Notes: generated by a model not told the origin, from the sequence alone. Counted from the first letter of the stretch, positions 19,859 to 28,687 are shown. The stretch is DNA of 64,000 bases from Actinomycetospora chibensis (GCF_028737215.1 NZ_JAQZAM010000010.1:124001-188000); one strand, 5' to 3'. A program made the numbers and translations.

Positions 19859-22570
19859 CTACGGGGCCGACCGCGTGAGGTCGTCGCGGTCCTGCGGTGC
19901 CGGCGTGTCCGGCGCCTCGTGGCGACCACCCTCCGGGCCGGGGGTCGCGGGACGCGGCGGGGCCACCGTGAGCGTCACGTCCACCGGGCCGGCGGTGCCG
20001 TCGACGACGACCTGCTCGGTGACCGGCGCGAAGCCGCTCGCGGTGAGCATGTGCCGCCCGGGCGCCAGGTCGTCGAGCTGGAAGCGGCCGTCGGCACCGG
20101 TGACCGCCGAGGCCACCACGCCGCCGTCGCGTCCGACGAGGACGACCAGCGACTCGGACACGGGCGCCCCGCCCGAGGCCCGCACGGCCCCGGCGAGCGT
20201 GTAGCGCGCCACCGGCACCGTCACGTCCGCCCTGCCCCCACCGTCGCCGACCTCGACCCGCGTGGCCCGCGGCGCGCGCCCGGGAGCGAGGACGGTGACC
20301 GTGTAGATCCCGGCCGCGACCTCGCCGCCCTCCCAGACGCCCTCGGCGTCGCTGCGGTGCACGCCGACGACACCGCCGGTGGGGTCGGTGACGGTCACGG
20401 TGGCGCCGGCGACGCCCGTGCCATCGGGCTCGGTGACCCGCCCGCCCAGGGTCGCCGCGCGGGCGAGGGCCACGTCGCGGCGCACGGGGACGCCGTCCAC
20501 GGTGACCAGCTCGGCGAAGGGCCGGCGCCGCGGCGAGCTCGCGATGAGCACGTAGGTCCCGGATGCGGGCGCCCGCAGGACGAAGCCGCCGGCGGGGTCG
20601 AGATCCGTGCGCTCCACCGGGGCGCCGTCCAGGCCGTGGAGCGAGACGGTCACCTCGTCCTCCGCCTCGACCGTGGCCCCGGTCGTGCCGGTGACGTGGC
20701 CGTGCACGGTCGGTCCCGTGGAGCGGCGCGGCGCGGGGCTCGGCGTGTCGGCCGCGCTCGGCGGTCCCCACCCGGGCTCGGCGTCGTGGCGGGACGGCCC
20801 GGCGGCCGCCCCCGCCGGGACGGGCGGCGCGGAGGCCGTGGTGTCCAGGGCCGCTGCCCCGGCGGTCGGCCCGCCGACGGCCGCCCCGGTCGTGGTGGGG
20901 GTGGCCGCCTGCTCCTCGTCGCGGGCCTGGATGCCCGAGACCGTGCGCAGCGGCAGCTCCCGCATGAACCAGATGAGCACGAAGCCGATCGCCACCACGC
21001 AGGCGGCGACGAGGAACACGAGGTCCATCGAGTCCGCGAACCCGACGAGGAACGGCTCGGCGAGGCGGGGGTCCATGCGCTGCAGCACCGAGGAGTCCTG
21101 CACGACCTGCGCCGCGCCCGTCACCGGGTTCAGCGCGACGGCGTTGGCCGGGTCGGCCGCCACCGCAGGGTCCGCGGCCGCGGCCTGGAACGCCGGGGTG
21201 CCGACGGCGGCGGCGAACGCCGTCCGGATGTTGTCGCCGACGGTGGAGAACAGGATCGACAGGAAGACCGCGACACCGAGCGTGCCGCCCATCTGCCGGA
21301 AGAACGTGGCCGACGCCGTCGCGACGCCCATGTCCTTGGCCGGCACCGCGTTCTGCACCGCGAGCACGAGGGTCTGCATGCACAGGCCGACGCCCAGCCC
21401 GAAGATCGCCATGAGGACGGCGACCTCGCCGTAGGGCGTGTCCGCATGCAGCCGCAGGTGGAACAGCACCAGGCCGACCGTCATGAGGCCGAGGCCGATC
21501 ACCGGGAAGATCTTGTAGCGGCCCGTCCGGGAGGTGAGCTGGCCGGAGAGGATCGAGGACACCATCAGGCCGCCGACCAGCGGCAGCATCTCCAGGCCCG
21601 CCTGCGTCGGCGAGGAGCCGGTGACGATCTGGAGGTACTGCGGGACGAGCGCGATGCCGCCGAACAGCCCGATCCCGGTGATGATCGCGATGATCGAGGT
21701 CAGGCTGAACACCGAGTTGTTGAACAGCCGCAGCGGGAGCACGGCGTCGTCGCCGTAGGCGCGCTCGGCGAGGAGGAACGAGACCAGCCCGACCGCCGCG
21801 ACGACGTAGCAGACGATCGCCGACGTCGAGGTCCAGCCCCACTCCCGGCCCTGCTCCGCGACGATGAGGATCGGCACGAGCGTGACCGCGAGGGCGATCG
21901 CGCCGGGGAAGTCGATGCGGTGGTCGCGGCGGGTGTGCGGCAGGTTGAGCACCCGGAAGACGACGAAGAACGCGACGATGCCGATGGGCACGTTGACGAG
22001 GAAGACCCAGCGCCAGCCGGTGATGCCGAAGATCGTGGTCTGGCCCGCGAGGAACCCGCCGATCACGGGGCCGAGCACGCTCGACGTCCCGAACACGGCG
22101 AGGAAGAAACCCTGGTACCGGGCGCGCTCCCGCGGCGGGACGATGTCACCGATGATCGTGAGCGCGAGGCTCATCAGGCCGCCGGCGCCGAGCCCCTGGA
22201 TCGCGCGGTACGCGGCGAGCTCGTACATCGAGGTCGCGATGGTGCACAGCACCGAGCCGACGACGAAGATCCCGATCGCGGAGAGGAAGAACGGCTTGCG
22301 CCCGTAGAGGTCGGAGAGCTTGCCGTAGAGCGGGGTCGAGATCGTGGCCGTGAGCAGGTAGGCCGTCGTCGCCCAGGCCTGCAGGTTGAGGCCCTGGAGG
22401 TCGTCGGCGATCGTGCGGATCGAGGTCGCGACGATGTTCTGGTCGAGCGCGGCCAGGAACATCCCGAGCATCAGCCCGGAGAGGATGGCGAGGATCTGCC
22501 GGTGGGTGAAGCCGGTGCTGCTCGCCGCGGTGGCGGCTGCCGGCGGAGCCGGGGCAGCGGTGGTGCTCAT
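19859..22570 (-). CDS. DHA2-family MFS exporter with three C-terminal carboxypeptidase-regulatory-like modules
   Basis: Residues about 25-545 are a 14-helix drug/proton antiporter of the EmrB/QacA type, with ALDQNIVATSIRTIADDL in helix 1 and GKLSDLYGRKPFFL in the loop after helix 2. An Ala/Pro-rich linker (about 550-617) leads to three ~80-residue beta-sandwich modules at about 618-704, 705-788 and 789-868, each with a G.V..-DG..V..A.V.V...G pattern and ending DVAL or DVTL. In this transporter class both termini are cytoplasmic, so the modules should lie inside the cell. The start ATG at 22570 overlaps marR-like gene by 4 nt. Export of a hydrophobic toxicant under the upstream regulator is likely; the tail's role is unknown. 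Confidence 0.92.
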   Translation of the reverse strand: MSTTAAPAPPAAATAASSTGFTHRQILAILSGLMLGMFLAALDQNIVATSIRTIADDLQGLNLQAWATTAYLLTATISTPLYGKLSDLYGRKPFFLSAIGIFVVGSVLCTIATSMYELAAYRAIQGLGAGGLMSLALTIIGDIVPPRERARYQGFFLAVFGTSSVLGPVIGGFLAGQTTIFGITGWRWVFLVNVPIGIVAFFVVFRVLNLPHTRRDHRIDFPGAIALAVTLVPILIVAEQGREWGWTSTSAIVCYVVAAVGLVSFLLAERAYGDDAVLPLRLFNNSVFSLTSIIAIITGIGLFGGIALVPQYLQIVTGSSPTQAGLEMLPLVGGLMVSSILSGQLTSRTGRYKIFPVIGLGLMTVGLVLFHLRLHADTPYGEVAVLMAIFGLGVGLCMQTLVLAVQNAVPAKDMGVATASATFFRQMGGTLGVAVFLSILFSTVGDNIRTAFAAAVGTPAFQAAAADPAVAADPANAVALNPVTGAAQVVQDSSVLQRMDPRLAEPFLVGFADSMDLVFLVAACVVAIGFVLIWFMRELPLRTVSGIQARDEEQAATPTTTGAAVGGPTAGAAALDTTASAPPVPAGAAAGPSRHDAEPGWGPPSAADTPSPAPRRSTGPTVHGHVTGTTGATVEAEDEVTVSLHGLDGAPVERTDLDPAGGFVLRAPASGTYVLIASSPRRRPFAELVTVDGVPVRRDVALARAATLGGRVTEPDGTGVAGATVTVTDPTGGVVGVHRSDAEGVWEGGEVAAGIYTVTVLAPGRAPRATRVEVGDGGGRADVTVPVARYTLAGAVRASGGAPVSESLVVLVGRDGGVVASAVTGADGRFQLDDLAPGRHMLTASGFAPVTEQVVVDGTAGPVDVTLTVAPPRPATPGPEGGRHEAPDTPAPQDRDDLTRSAP

Positions 22571-23091
22571 GAAGCCTCCGGGGGAGCCAGCACGGGCGAG
22601 GACGCCGCGCTGGAGAGGTGGTGGTTCTCGAAATCGGTGGTCAGCCGGTCGAGGAGCTCGACGAGCCGCAGGCGGTCGGCCTCGTCCCAGTGCGCGGTGA
22701 GCGCCCCGATCTCGCGGTTGCGACGGTCGCGGTTGGCCTGGAAGACGCGCAGGCCCTCGTCGGTGGCGGCGAGCAGGGTGGCCCGCCCGTCGTCGGGGTC
22801 GGGACGTCGCTCGACGAGACCGGCCCGGACGAGGCCGGCGACCTGCCGGCTGACGGTGGACGGGTCGGAGTGCACCGACTCGGCGAGCGCGTTGGAGCGC
22901 CGGGGTCCCTCGAGCACGAGGCGGGCGAGCAGGACGTAGGCCGCCCGCTCGACACCGTCCGGGCCGACGGCCTTGCCGGCCTTCGCCCGCTCGACCGCCC
23001 GCATCAGGCGGATCATCTGGTGGCCCAGGCGGTCCGAGACCAGCCAGCGGTCGTCCACCCCCGGCGGTGCCGGGAGCCGCGTGGAATCCAT
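22567..23091 (-). CDS. MarR-family transcriptional regulator
   Basis: The 174-residue protein has the winged-helix core VLEGPRRSNALAESVHSDPS, then TVSRQVAGLVRAGLVERR and the wing DPDDGRATLLAATDEG, all typical of MarR. It is co-transcribed with, and overlaps by 4 nt, the MFS exporter it probably represses, a common arrangement in which the exported compound is the inducer. The ATG at 23091 has GGAG seven bases upstream. Candidate operator repeats surround the start region. Confidence 0.94.
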   Translation of the reverse strand: MDSTRLPAPPGVDDRWLVSDRLGHQMIRLMRAVERAKAGKAVGPDGVERAAYVLLARLVLEGPRRSNALAESVHSDPSTVSRQVAGLVRAGLVERRPDPDDGRATLLAATDEGLRVFQANRDRRNREIGALTAHWDEADRLRLVELLDRLTTDFENHHLSSAASSPVLAPPEAS

Positions 23092-23130
23092 TGCATGCTC
23101 CGTACAATCGGTTGCTGACTACAAGCATGC
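23091..23130 (-). promoter_or_regulatory. candidate MarR operator/promoter of the marR-MFS operon
   Basis: Two GCATGC boxes (23093-23098, 23125-23130) bracket the region, and TTGCATGCTCCGTACAA (23091-23107) has the TTG...CAA symmetry of MarR sites. A second TACAA lies at 23120-23124. The site overlaps the regulator's start region, as expected for autorepression. The assignment is from symmetry and position only. Confidence 0.4.
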
Positions 23131-23208
23131 ACCCGGCGTCCGTGCTCCCGCCAACCGGGCCCCGATCGAGGACGTCCCTGGGGGGGTCCGGGGCGGGCGG
23201 GTTTCCGC

Positions 23209-23255
23209 GCGAAGGGCACCTTCGGCCGGATAGAGCGGCGACGGGCGCCCTTCGC
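23209..23255. repeat. 47-nt palindromic repeat (family B, copy 1)
   Basis: The element runs from GCGAAGGGCACCTTCGGCC to GGGCGCCCTTCGC and its ends are inverted repeats. Two relatives of identical length follow the Clp ATPase gene at 62272-62318 and 62337-62383. Unlike those, this copy lies between divergent genes, 31 nt upstream of the enoyl-CoA hydratase start, so it cannot be a simple terminator for either. Confidence 0.6.
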
Positions 23256-23286
23256 TGGAACGCGCCGCGCCCTACGGTGGCGAACC

Positions 23287-24066
23287 GTGAGCAGCGAGCG
23301 CGTCACCTACGAGCGCGACGGGCACGTCGCGACGATCACCTACTCCCGCCCCGAGAAGCTCAACGCGATCGACGGCGCGATGCGCGACAGGCTCAACGAG
23401 GCGTTCGACCGCTTCCGCGCCGACGACGAGGCGTGGGTGGGCATCGTGACCGGCGAGGGCCGGGCGTTCTGCGTCGGGGCGGACGCGAGCGGCGAGGGCA
23501 ACCCCGCCGGCGACTTCCCCGGCTCGTTCTGGGAGCGCCCCACGGTCAACTCGTTCGAGAGCGGCTGGGAGATCTACAAGCCGGTCATCGCCGCGGTGAA
23601 CGGTCACTGCCTGGGCTACGGGCTCACGCTCGTCACCTGGTGCGACCTCGTGATCGCCAGCGAACGGGCGACGTTCGGCTTCCCCGAGGTCCGCCTCGGC
23701 ATCCCGACGATCGTCGGCGCGATCCGCCTGCCCCAGCGCATCGGCTGGCAACCGGCGATGGAGCTGCTGCTCACCGGCGAGCGGGTCGACGCCGAGCGCG
23801 CCCGGGAGATGGGGCTCGTCTCGCGCGTCGTCCCGCACGACGGCCTGCTCACCGAGGCCCGGGCCCTCGCCGATCGGCTCCTCGCCGGCGCACCTCTGGC
23901 CCAGCGGGCGATCAAGGAGATGGCCCGCCGGGCGCCGTATCTGGGCGAGACCGACGCCATCCGCTTCGGCGAGACCATGCGCCGCGTCGCGGGCGCGACC
24001 GAGGACGCCGCCGAGGGCATGTCCGCGGCGCGCGAGAAGCGCGAGCCCCGCTGGCGGGGCCGCTGA
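23287..24066 (+). CDS. enoyl-CoA hydratase/isomerase family protein
   Basis: The 259-residue crotonase-fold protein has the N-terminal ITYSRPEKLNAIDGAMRD and the oxyanion-hole segments GRAFCVGADASG and VNGHCLGYGLTLV, then FGFPEVRLGIPTIVGAIRL. These place it among enoyl-CoA hydratases; in other members the catalytic acids fall in the FPEVRLG region, and here one Glu is kept. It is transcribed alone, divergent from the MarR operon. Which acyl-CoA it handles cannot be told. Confidence 0.92.
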   Translation: MSSERVTYERDGHVATITYSRPEKLNAIDGAMRDRLNEAFDRFRADDEAWVGIVTGEGRAFCVGADASGEGNPAGDFPGSFWERPTVNSFESGWEIYKPVIAAVNGHCLGYGLTLVTWCDLVIASERATFGFPEVRLGIPTIVGAIRLPQRIGWQPAMELLLTGERVDAERAREMGLVSRVVPHDGLLTEARALADRLLAGAPLAQRAIKEMARRAPYLGETDAIRFGETMRRVAGATEDAAEGMSAAREKREPRWRGR

Positions 24067-24080
24067 GGTGCGCCTCCGGC

Positions 24081-24114
24081 GCATGTGAGCACGTCGGAGT
24101 GGCTGCTCCGACGT
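24081..24114. repeat. broken 46-nt hairpin (family A, partial copy)
   Basis: GCATGTGAGCACGTCGGAG followed by TGGCTG and CTCCGACGT is the left arm, loop and half of the right arm of a hairpin like the intact one at 24721-24766. The expected outer part of the right arm (GCTCACATG) is missing and replaced by DUF559-like coding sequence. It starts 14 nt after the enoyl-CoA hydratase stop and marks a rearrangement junction. Confidence 0.6.
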
Positions 24115-24727
24115 CGTCCTGCACCGGTCGCGCGCGTTCACCCACATCACGGTCGATGACGACCCTCCCCATGTCGGGAAGGCGCACACGATCCTCGACC
24201 TGGCCGTCGACGCAGGAGACGCGCGAGAGGCCATGCGGGTCTTCACCTCCCTGGCGGCCGCGGCGCGTGTGCCGGCCCTGCTCCTCGAGGAGGCGATCGA
24301 GCTCCGTCGACCACGGCGCTACCTGCGTCCCCTGCGCGATGCCGTGACGCTCCTCCGCGACGGCGTCTGCTCCGTCCTCGAGGCCGATTGGGCGCTCGAC
24401 GTCGAGCGAGCGCATGGTCTGCCGGCGCCGACCCGCCAGTTCTCCGTGGTCGTCGAGGGGCGCCGGCGCGCGGAGGACCTGCTCTATGCCATGCCACGGG
24501 GCGAACTCATCGTCCGCCTCGACGGTTGGCGCCATCAGGCCGACACGACGACGGCACGCAGTGATCGAGCCCGCGACAACGCCGCCGAGCTCGCCCATCG
24601 CGCACGGATGACCTTCGGATGGGAAGAGGTGCACCACGAGCCGTGCGAGGCGGCAGTCCTCGTCGGCGTCCGGCTCCGGGAGCTCGGCTGGGAGGACGAG
24701 CCTCGGAGGTGCACTTCGTGCATGTGA
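24098..24727 (+). pseudogene. 5'-truncated DUF559/AbiEi-type endonuclease-domain remnant
   Basis: The open frame encodes LHRSRAFTHITVDDDPPHVG, then HTILDLAVDAGD, VLEADWALDVERAHGLP and VRLDGWRHQADTTTARSDRA. This matches, in order, the middle and C-terminal parts of the intact protein at 37209-38090 (RTAFDLGRRAPL, then VEYDGPEHRTITGQN). Roughly the first 100 residues are absent, there is no start codon with a ribosome site, and the frame begins inside a broken hairpin and ends inside the next one. An ATG at 24233 could give 164 residues, but that would cut into the domain. It is best read as a dead fragment fixed between two repeat elements. Confidence 0.72.
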
Positions 24728-24766
24728 GCACTTCGGAGTGCCCCAGCACTCCGAAGTGCTCACATG
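24721..24766. terminator. perfect 21-bp hairpin (family A) between convergent units
   Basis: CATGTGAGCACTTCGGAGTGC pairs without mismatch with its complement after a CCCA loop. It begins at the end of the pseudogene and stops 5 nt beyond the thiolase stop codon, so it should terminate thiolase transcription and anything entering from the left. The same outer CAYGTGAG appears in the elements at 24081 and 58409. Confidence 0.85.
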
Positions 24767-24770
24767 TGCG

Positions 24771-25982
24771 TCAGCGCACCCGCTCGAAGACCGCCGCGAG
24801 GCCCTGGCCGCCGCCGATGCACATGGTCTCGAGGCCGTAGCGGGCCTCGCGACGGTCCATCTCGCGCAGCATGGTCGCCAGGATCCGCACCCCGGTGGCG
24901 CCGACGGGGTGGCCCAGCGAGATGCCCGAGCCGTTGGGGTTCACCCGCTCGTCGGTGATCAGGTCGATGCCCCACTCCCGCCCGACCCCGAGGGCCTGGG
25001 CGGCGAACGCCTCGTTCAGCTCGATCACGTCGAGATCCGCCAGCGACAACCCGGCCCGGGAGAGAGCCGCCTCCGTCGCCGGCACCGGCCCGATCCCCAT
25101 CACCTCGGGCCCGACCCCGGCCAGGCCCCACGACACCAGCCGCGCCAGCGGGCGCAGGCCCAGCTGCTCCGCGCGATCAGGCGTCGTCACGATGCACACC
25201 GCGGCGCCGTCGTTCTGCCCCGAGGCGTTCCCGGCGGTCACCGTCGCCTCCGGGTCCTGCTTGCCCATGATCGGCTTGAGGGTCGCGAGCTTCTCCAGCG
25301 CCGCGTCCGGGCGGATGTGCTCGTCGGCCTCCACGACCGTGTCCGACTTCCGCCCGGGCACCGTCACCGCCACCAGCTCCTCGGCGAAGCGCCCGTCCTT
25401 GACCGCCGCGGTCGCCTTCTCGTGCGAGCGCATCGCGAGCCGGTCCTGCTCCTCGCGCCCGATCGAGTACCGCTTCCGGACGTTCTCGGCGGTCTCGATC
25501 ATCCCGCCCCACACCGGGTGGTCCTTGCCGCCGGCGTGCACGCGGCCCTCGGCCAGCGCGTCCTTCATCTGGAAGCCGCCCGCCTTGGTGCCCCAGCGCG
25601 GCGCCTGGGAGTAGTACGTCGCGCCCGACATCGACTCCGCACCGCCGGCGAGCACCAGCGACGCCCCGCCGGTCTGCACCGCCATCGCCGCGTACAGCAC
25701 CGCCTGCAGCCCCGACCCGCAGCGCCGGTCGACCTGGATCCCCGGGACCGTCACCTCGAGCCCGGCGTCCAGCGCCGCCACCCGCCCGATCGCCGGGGCG
25801 TCCATCGTCGGATAGCAGTGCCCGAACGCCACGTCGTCCACGTCCTCGGCCCGCAGACCGGTGCGCGACACCAGCTCGCGGATCACCGTCGCCGCGAGCT
25901 CCTGGGCCGCCACGTCCCGCAGCGCCCCGCCGAAGCCCCCCACCGGGGTCCGCAGGGGCTCACAGATCACCGCATCGGCCAC
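24771..25982 (-). CDS. acetyl-CoA C-acyltransferase (thiolase)
   Basis: This 403-residue thiolase has the nucleophile cysteine in QVDRRCGSGLQAV, the NEAFAAQALG motif, GHPVGATG and the second catalytic cysteine region GLETMCIGGGQGLAAVFE. It cleaves 3-oxoacyl-CoA to acetyl-CoA and a shortened acyl-CoA, or condenses acetyl-CoA units. The GTG at 25982 has a GAGGAGG site upstream. It is the third gene of a probable LLM oxidoreductase-MaoC-thiolase operon, with 26-nt spacing to the MaoC gene, suggesting one beta-oxidation-like route. Confidence 0.94.
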   Translation of the reverse strand: MADAVICEPLRTPVGGFGGALRDVAAQELAATVIRELVSRTGLRAEDVDDVAFGHCYPTMDAPAIGRVAALDAGLEVTVPGIQVDRRCGSGLQAVLYAAMAVQTGGASLVLAGGAESMSGATYYSQAPRWGTKAGGFQMKDALAEGRVHAGGKDHPVWGGMIETAENVRKRYSIGREEQDRLAMRSHEKATAAVKDGRFAEELVAVTVPGRKSDTVVEADEHIRPDAALEKLATLKPIMGKQDPEATVTAGNASGQNDGAAVCIVTTPDRAEQLGLRPLARLVSWGLAGVGPEVMGIGPVPATEAALSRAGLSLADLDVIELNEAFAAQALGVGREWGIDLITDERVNPNGSGISLGHPVGATGVRILATMLREMDRREARYGLETMCIGGGQGLAAVFERVR

Positions 25983-26008
25983 GGCCGACCTCCTCGACAA
26001 CGACAGAG

Positions 26009-26461
26009 CTAGTACGCGTAGCGCAGGATGACCTCGGCGACGCACGCCGGCTTGGGCCATCCCTCGATCTCGACGGTCCCCCCGATGGTGGCCTGCACAC
26101 CGTTCGGGACGTCCGTGACGTCCACCAGGCGGCAGTGACCTCGCACACGGGAGCCGACGGGCACCGGGGCCGGGAACCGGACCTTGTTCAGCCCGTAGTT
26201 CACGGTCATCGAGACGCCCTCGACCTTGAAGGTGTCCCACCCGAACTTGGGCATGAGGGCGACGGTGAGGAAGCCGTGCGCCACGGTCCTCCCGAACGGC
26301 CCCTCGGCGGCCGCCTCCGGGTCGACGTGGATCCACTGGTGGTCGTCGGTGGCGTCGGCGAAGGTGTCGACGCGCTTCTGGTCGACGGTGACCCAGGGGC
26401 TGGTGCCCAGGTCCTCGCCCACCGCACCGCGCAGTTCCTCGATGTCGGCGAACACGCGCAT
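26009..26461 (-). CDS. MaoC-family (R)-specific enoyl-CoA hydratase
   Basis: The 150-residue single hotdog protein has the hydratase motif FADATDDHQWIHVDPEAAA with the catalytic Asp/His, then GRTVAHGFLTVALMPKF. This is the usual size and motif order of MaoC-like dehydratases. It lies 23 nt after the LLM oxidoreductase and 26 nt before the thiolase on the same strand, so it likely hydrates the enoyl-CoA used by that thiolase. Confidence 0.93.
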   Translation of the reverse strand: MRVFADIEELRGAVGEDLGTSPWVTVDQKRVDTFADATDDHQWIHVDPEAAAEGPFGRTVAHGFLTVALMPKFGWDTFKVEGVSMTVNYGLNKVRFPAPVPVGSRVRGHCRLVDVTDVPNGVQATIGGTVEIEGWPKPACVAEVILRYAY

Positions 26462-26484
26462 GGGGAGCTCCTAGAGGTTCGGCC

Positions 26485-27540
26485 CTACAGATTGGCGCAG
26501 AGTTCCTTGGCCTGCCCCACCAACGACACCCGCTCGGCGGGTGTGCCGGCGAGCGGCGTGACATTGATCGTGGTGATGCCGGCGGCGGCGAAGGCCTGCA
26601 GCCGCTCGGCGACGTAGGAGCGCGGCCCGATCAGCGACATCGCCCGGACGAGCTCCTCGGGGACCGCCGCCGCGGCGTCGTCCTTCTTGCCGTCGAGGTA
26701 GAGGTACTGGATCTTCTCCGCCTCCTGCTCGTAGCCGTAGCGGCGGGCGACGTCGTTGTAGAAGTTCTTGCCCTTCGCGCCCATGCCGCCGACGTAGAGC
26801 GCGACGAACGGGCGCATGCCGTCGAGCATCGCCTGCGCGGTGGCCTCGTCCTCGGTGATGCACAGCGAGGCCTGGAGGTAGACCTGGAGGTCGCCGAGCG
26901 CCGGGTCGCGCTTCGCCTTCCCGGCCTCCAGGGACTCGCCCCAGATCTCGTGCGCCCGCTCGGGGACGAAGAAGATCGGCAGCCAGCCCTCGGCGACCTC
27001 GGCGGTCAGGGCGACGTTCTTCGGCCCGATCGCGGCGAGGACGATCGGGATCCGGTCGCGCACCGGGTGGTTGATGATCTTCAGCGGCTTGCCGAGGCCC
27101 GTGCCCTGGTCGGCCGGCAGGGGGATCGAGTAGTACTTGCCGGAGTACTGGACCTTCTCGCGGCGCCACACCTGCCGGCAGATGTCGACGATCTCGCGGG
27201 TGCGCCCGAGCGGCGCGTCGTAGCGCAGGCCGTGGAAGCCCTCGATGACCTGCGGCCCGGACGCCCCGATGCCGAGGGTGAACCGGCCGTTCGAGACGTA
27301 GTCGAGGCCCGCGGCGGTCATCGCCGTCAGCGACGGGGTTCGCGTGTAGATCTGCAGGATGCCCGAGGCGATCTCGACGGTGCTCGTGCGCGCAGCGATG
27401 TACCCGAGCTGGCTGACCGCGTCGAAGCTGTAGGCCTCGGGCACGAAGACGATGTCCAGCCCGGCTGCCTCGTGCTCGGCCAGCTCCGCGACCGTCTCCT
27501 CGAAACCGCCGCTGTAGTTCAGGCCCATCCCGATCCGCAC
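26485..27540 (-). CDS. LLM-class F420-dependent oxidoreductase
   Basis: The 351-residue TIM-barrel protein has the luciferase-like N-terminus GMGLNYSGGFEETVAELAEHEAAGLDIVFVPE, and VSNGRFTLGIGASGPQV, which matches F420-binding members. The GTG at 27540 follows GAGGAGGCAGC and removes an unsupported upstream extension. It leads a three-gene unit with MaoC and thiolase. Such enzymes oxidise or reduce acyl-CoA, alcohol or lipid intermediates with F420; the exact reaction is not apparent. Confidence 0.92.
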   Translation of the reverse strand: MRIGMGLNYSGGFEETVAELAEHEAAGLDIVFVPEAYSFDAVSQLGYIAARTSTVEIASGILQIYTRTPSLTAMTAAGLDYVSNGRFTLGIGASGPQVIEGFHGLRYDAPLGRTREIVDICRQVWRREKVQYSGKYYSIPLPADQGTGLGKPLKIINHPVRDRIPIVLAAIGPKNVALTAEVAEGWLPIFFVPERAHEIWGESLEAGKAKRDPALGDLQVYLQASLCITEDEATAQAMLDGMRPFVALYVGGMGAKGKNFYNDVARRYGYEQEAEKIQYLYLDGKKDDAAAAVPEELVRAMSLIGPRSYVAERLQAFAAAGITTINVTPLAGTPAERVSLVGQAKELCANL

Positions 27541-27639
27541 GCTGCCTCCTCGCTCCGCGCCCGACGCCCTGGCCGTCCCGCCGGGGCAGCCTGCCACGAT
27601 CGCCCGGATCATGGAGCCGGCGGAGGCGAGGGCGCGAGG

Positions 27640-28083
27640 GTGTTCACGACGACGGTGACGGTGCGCGGCTACGAGACCGACGCGAACGGGCACGTCAACC
27701 ACGCCGTCTACCACCAGTACGGCGAGCACGGGCGCACGGAGTTCCTCCGCGTCGCGGGGCTCGACGTGCCGGACCTGACGGCCGCCGGCCTCGGTCCGGT
27801 GATCCTCGAGTCCACCGTTCGGTTCCTGGCCGAGCTCCGCGTCGGCGACGTGGTCGAGGTGGCGCTCGACGTGCGCTTCGGCGAGGGGAAGACGTTCCGG
27901 ATGGACACCGAGCTCCGTCGCGGCGAGCAGGTGTGCGCGACGCTCACCGGCGTCATGGGGCTGCTCGACCACGCCACCCGACGGCTCGTCGCCGACCCCC
28001 GCGGACGGATGCTCGCGCTGGCCGACCCGGAGACCGGCCCTCAGCTGCTCGGCGAGCCCTCCGAGGCAGCCCCTGAGAAGTGA
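27640..28083 (+). CDS. acyl-CoA thioesterase, 4-hydroxybenzoyl-CoA thioesterase-like hotdog fold
   Basis: The 147-residue protein has the hotdog signature YETDANGHVNHAVYHQYGEH, which carries the catalytic Asp region, and later FLAELRVGDVVEV. Start GTG at 27640 gives the family's usual N-terminus (FTTTVTVRGYETD). It diverges from the LLM oxidoreductase over about 100 nt and overlaps the end of the convergent flavin reductase gene by 43 nt. It likely releases CoA from products of the adjacent acyl-CoA genes. Confidence 0.88.
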   Translation: MFTTTVTVRGYETDANGHVNHAVYHQYGEHGRTEFLRVAGLDVPDLTAAGLGPVILESTVRFLAELRVGDVVEVALDVRFGEGKTFRMDTELRRGEQVCATLTGVMGLLDHATRRLVADPRGRMLALADPETGPQLLGEPSEAAPEK

Positions 28084-28682
28084 CCGGGCCACTCGTCGTA
28101 GCGGATGCGCGGGGTGGCGAGCACCTCGCCGAGGGTGGACCACTCGGAACCGCCGAGACGGGCGATCGGCGCGAGCCGCCGGGCGTCGGGACGTCCGTCG
28201 ACGAGCGCCTCGGAGTCGACGACGGCGTGCACCACGCGGCCGAGCACGAGCGTGCAGTTGCCCAGCGGGACGGTGCGCTCCAGCCGGCACTCCAGCGCCA
28301 CGGGTGACTCGGCGATCCGCGGGGTCGCGATGTGCGACGACGGTTCGCGGGTCAGCCCCGTCGCGTCGATCTCGCTCTCGTCCGCCGGGAAGTCGGTGGC
28401 CGTGGCGTTGATCTCCTCGATGAGCTTCTCGGGCGTGAGGCACACCGTGAACTCGCCCGTGGCCTCGGCGTTGCGCAGCGAGTCCTTCTCCCCCACCGAG
28501 GTGAACTGCACGATCGGCGGGTCGGTGCTCGCCACCGTGAAGAAGGAGTGCGGGGCGAGGTTGTCGACGCCGTCGGCCGACCGCGTCACCACCCAGGCGA
28601 TCGGCCGCGGCACGATCACCTGGGTCAGGAACTGGTAGAAGCGGCCGGCGCCCAAGGCGTCGGGGTCGAAGTCGGTGCGCAC
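28041..28682 (-). CDS. flavin reductase-like (FMN-binding split-barrel) protein
   Basis: The 213-residue protein shows VIVPRPIAWVVTRSADGVDNLAPHSFFT, the signature of the flavin reductase/FlaRed split-barrel family, then VGEKDSLRNAEATGEFTV and a DATGLTRE segment. It most resembles the FMN-binding flavoprotein group acting on small substrates or supplying reduced flavin to a monooxygenase. No oxygenase gene is adjacent. Its 3' end overlaps the thioesterase gene. Confidence 0.9.
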   Translation of the reverse strand: MRTDFDPDALGAGRFYQFLTQVIVPRPIAWVVTRSADGVDNLAPHSFFTVASTDPPIVQFTSVGEKDSLRNAEATGEFTVCLTPEKLIEEINATATDFPADESEIDATGLTREPSSHIATPRIAESPVALECRLERTVPLGNCTLVLGRVVHAVVDSEALVDGRPDARRLAPIARLGGSEWSTLGEVLATPRIRYDEWPGHFSGAASEGSPSS

Positions 28683-28687
28683 GCCGG

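Noticed and set aside
19841-22939. A 1032-residue plus-strand frame opposite the MFS exporter
   Set aside because: It is antisense to a well-supported transporter and its composition (Arg/Asp/His-rich) is typical of shadow frames.
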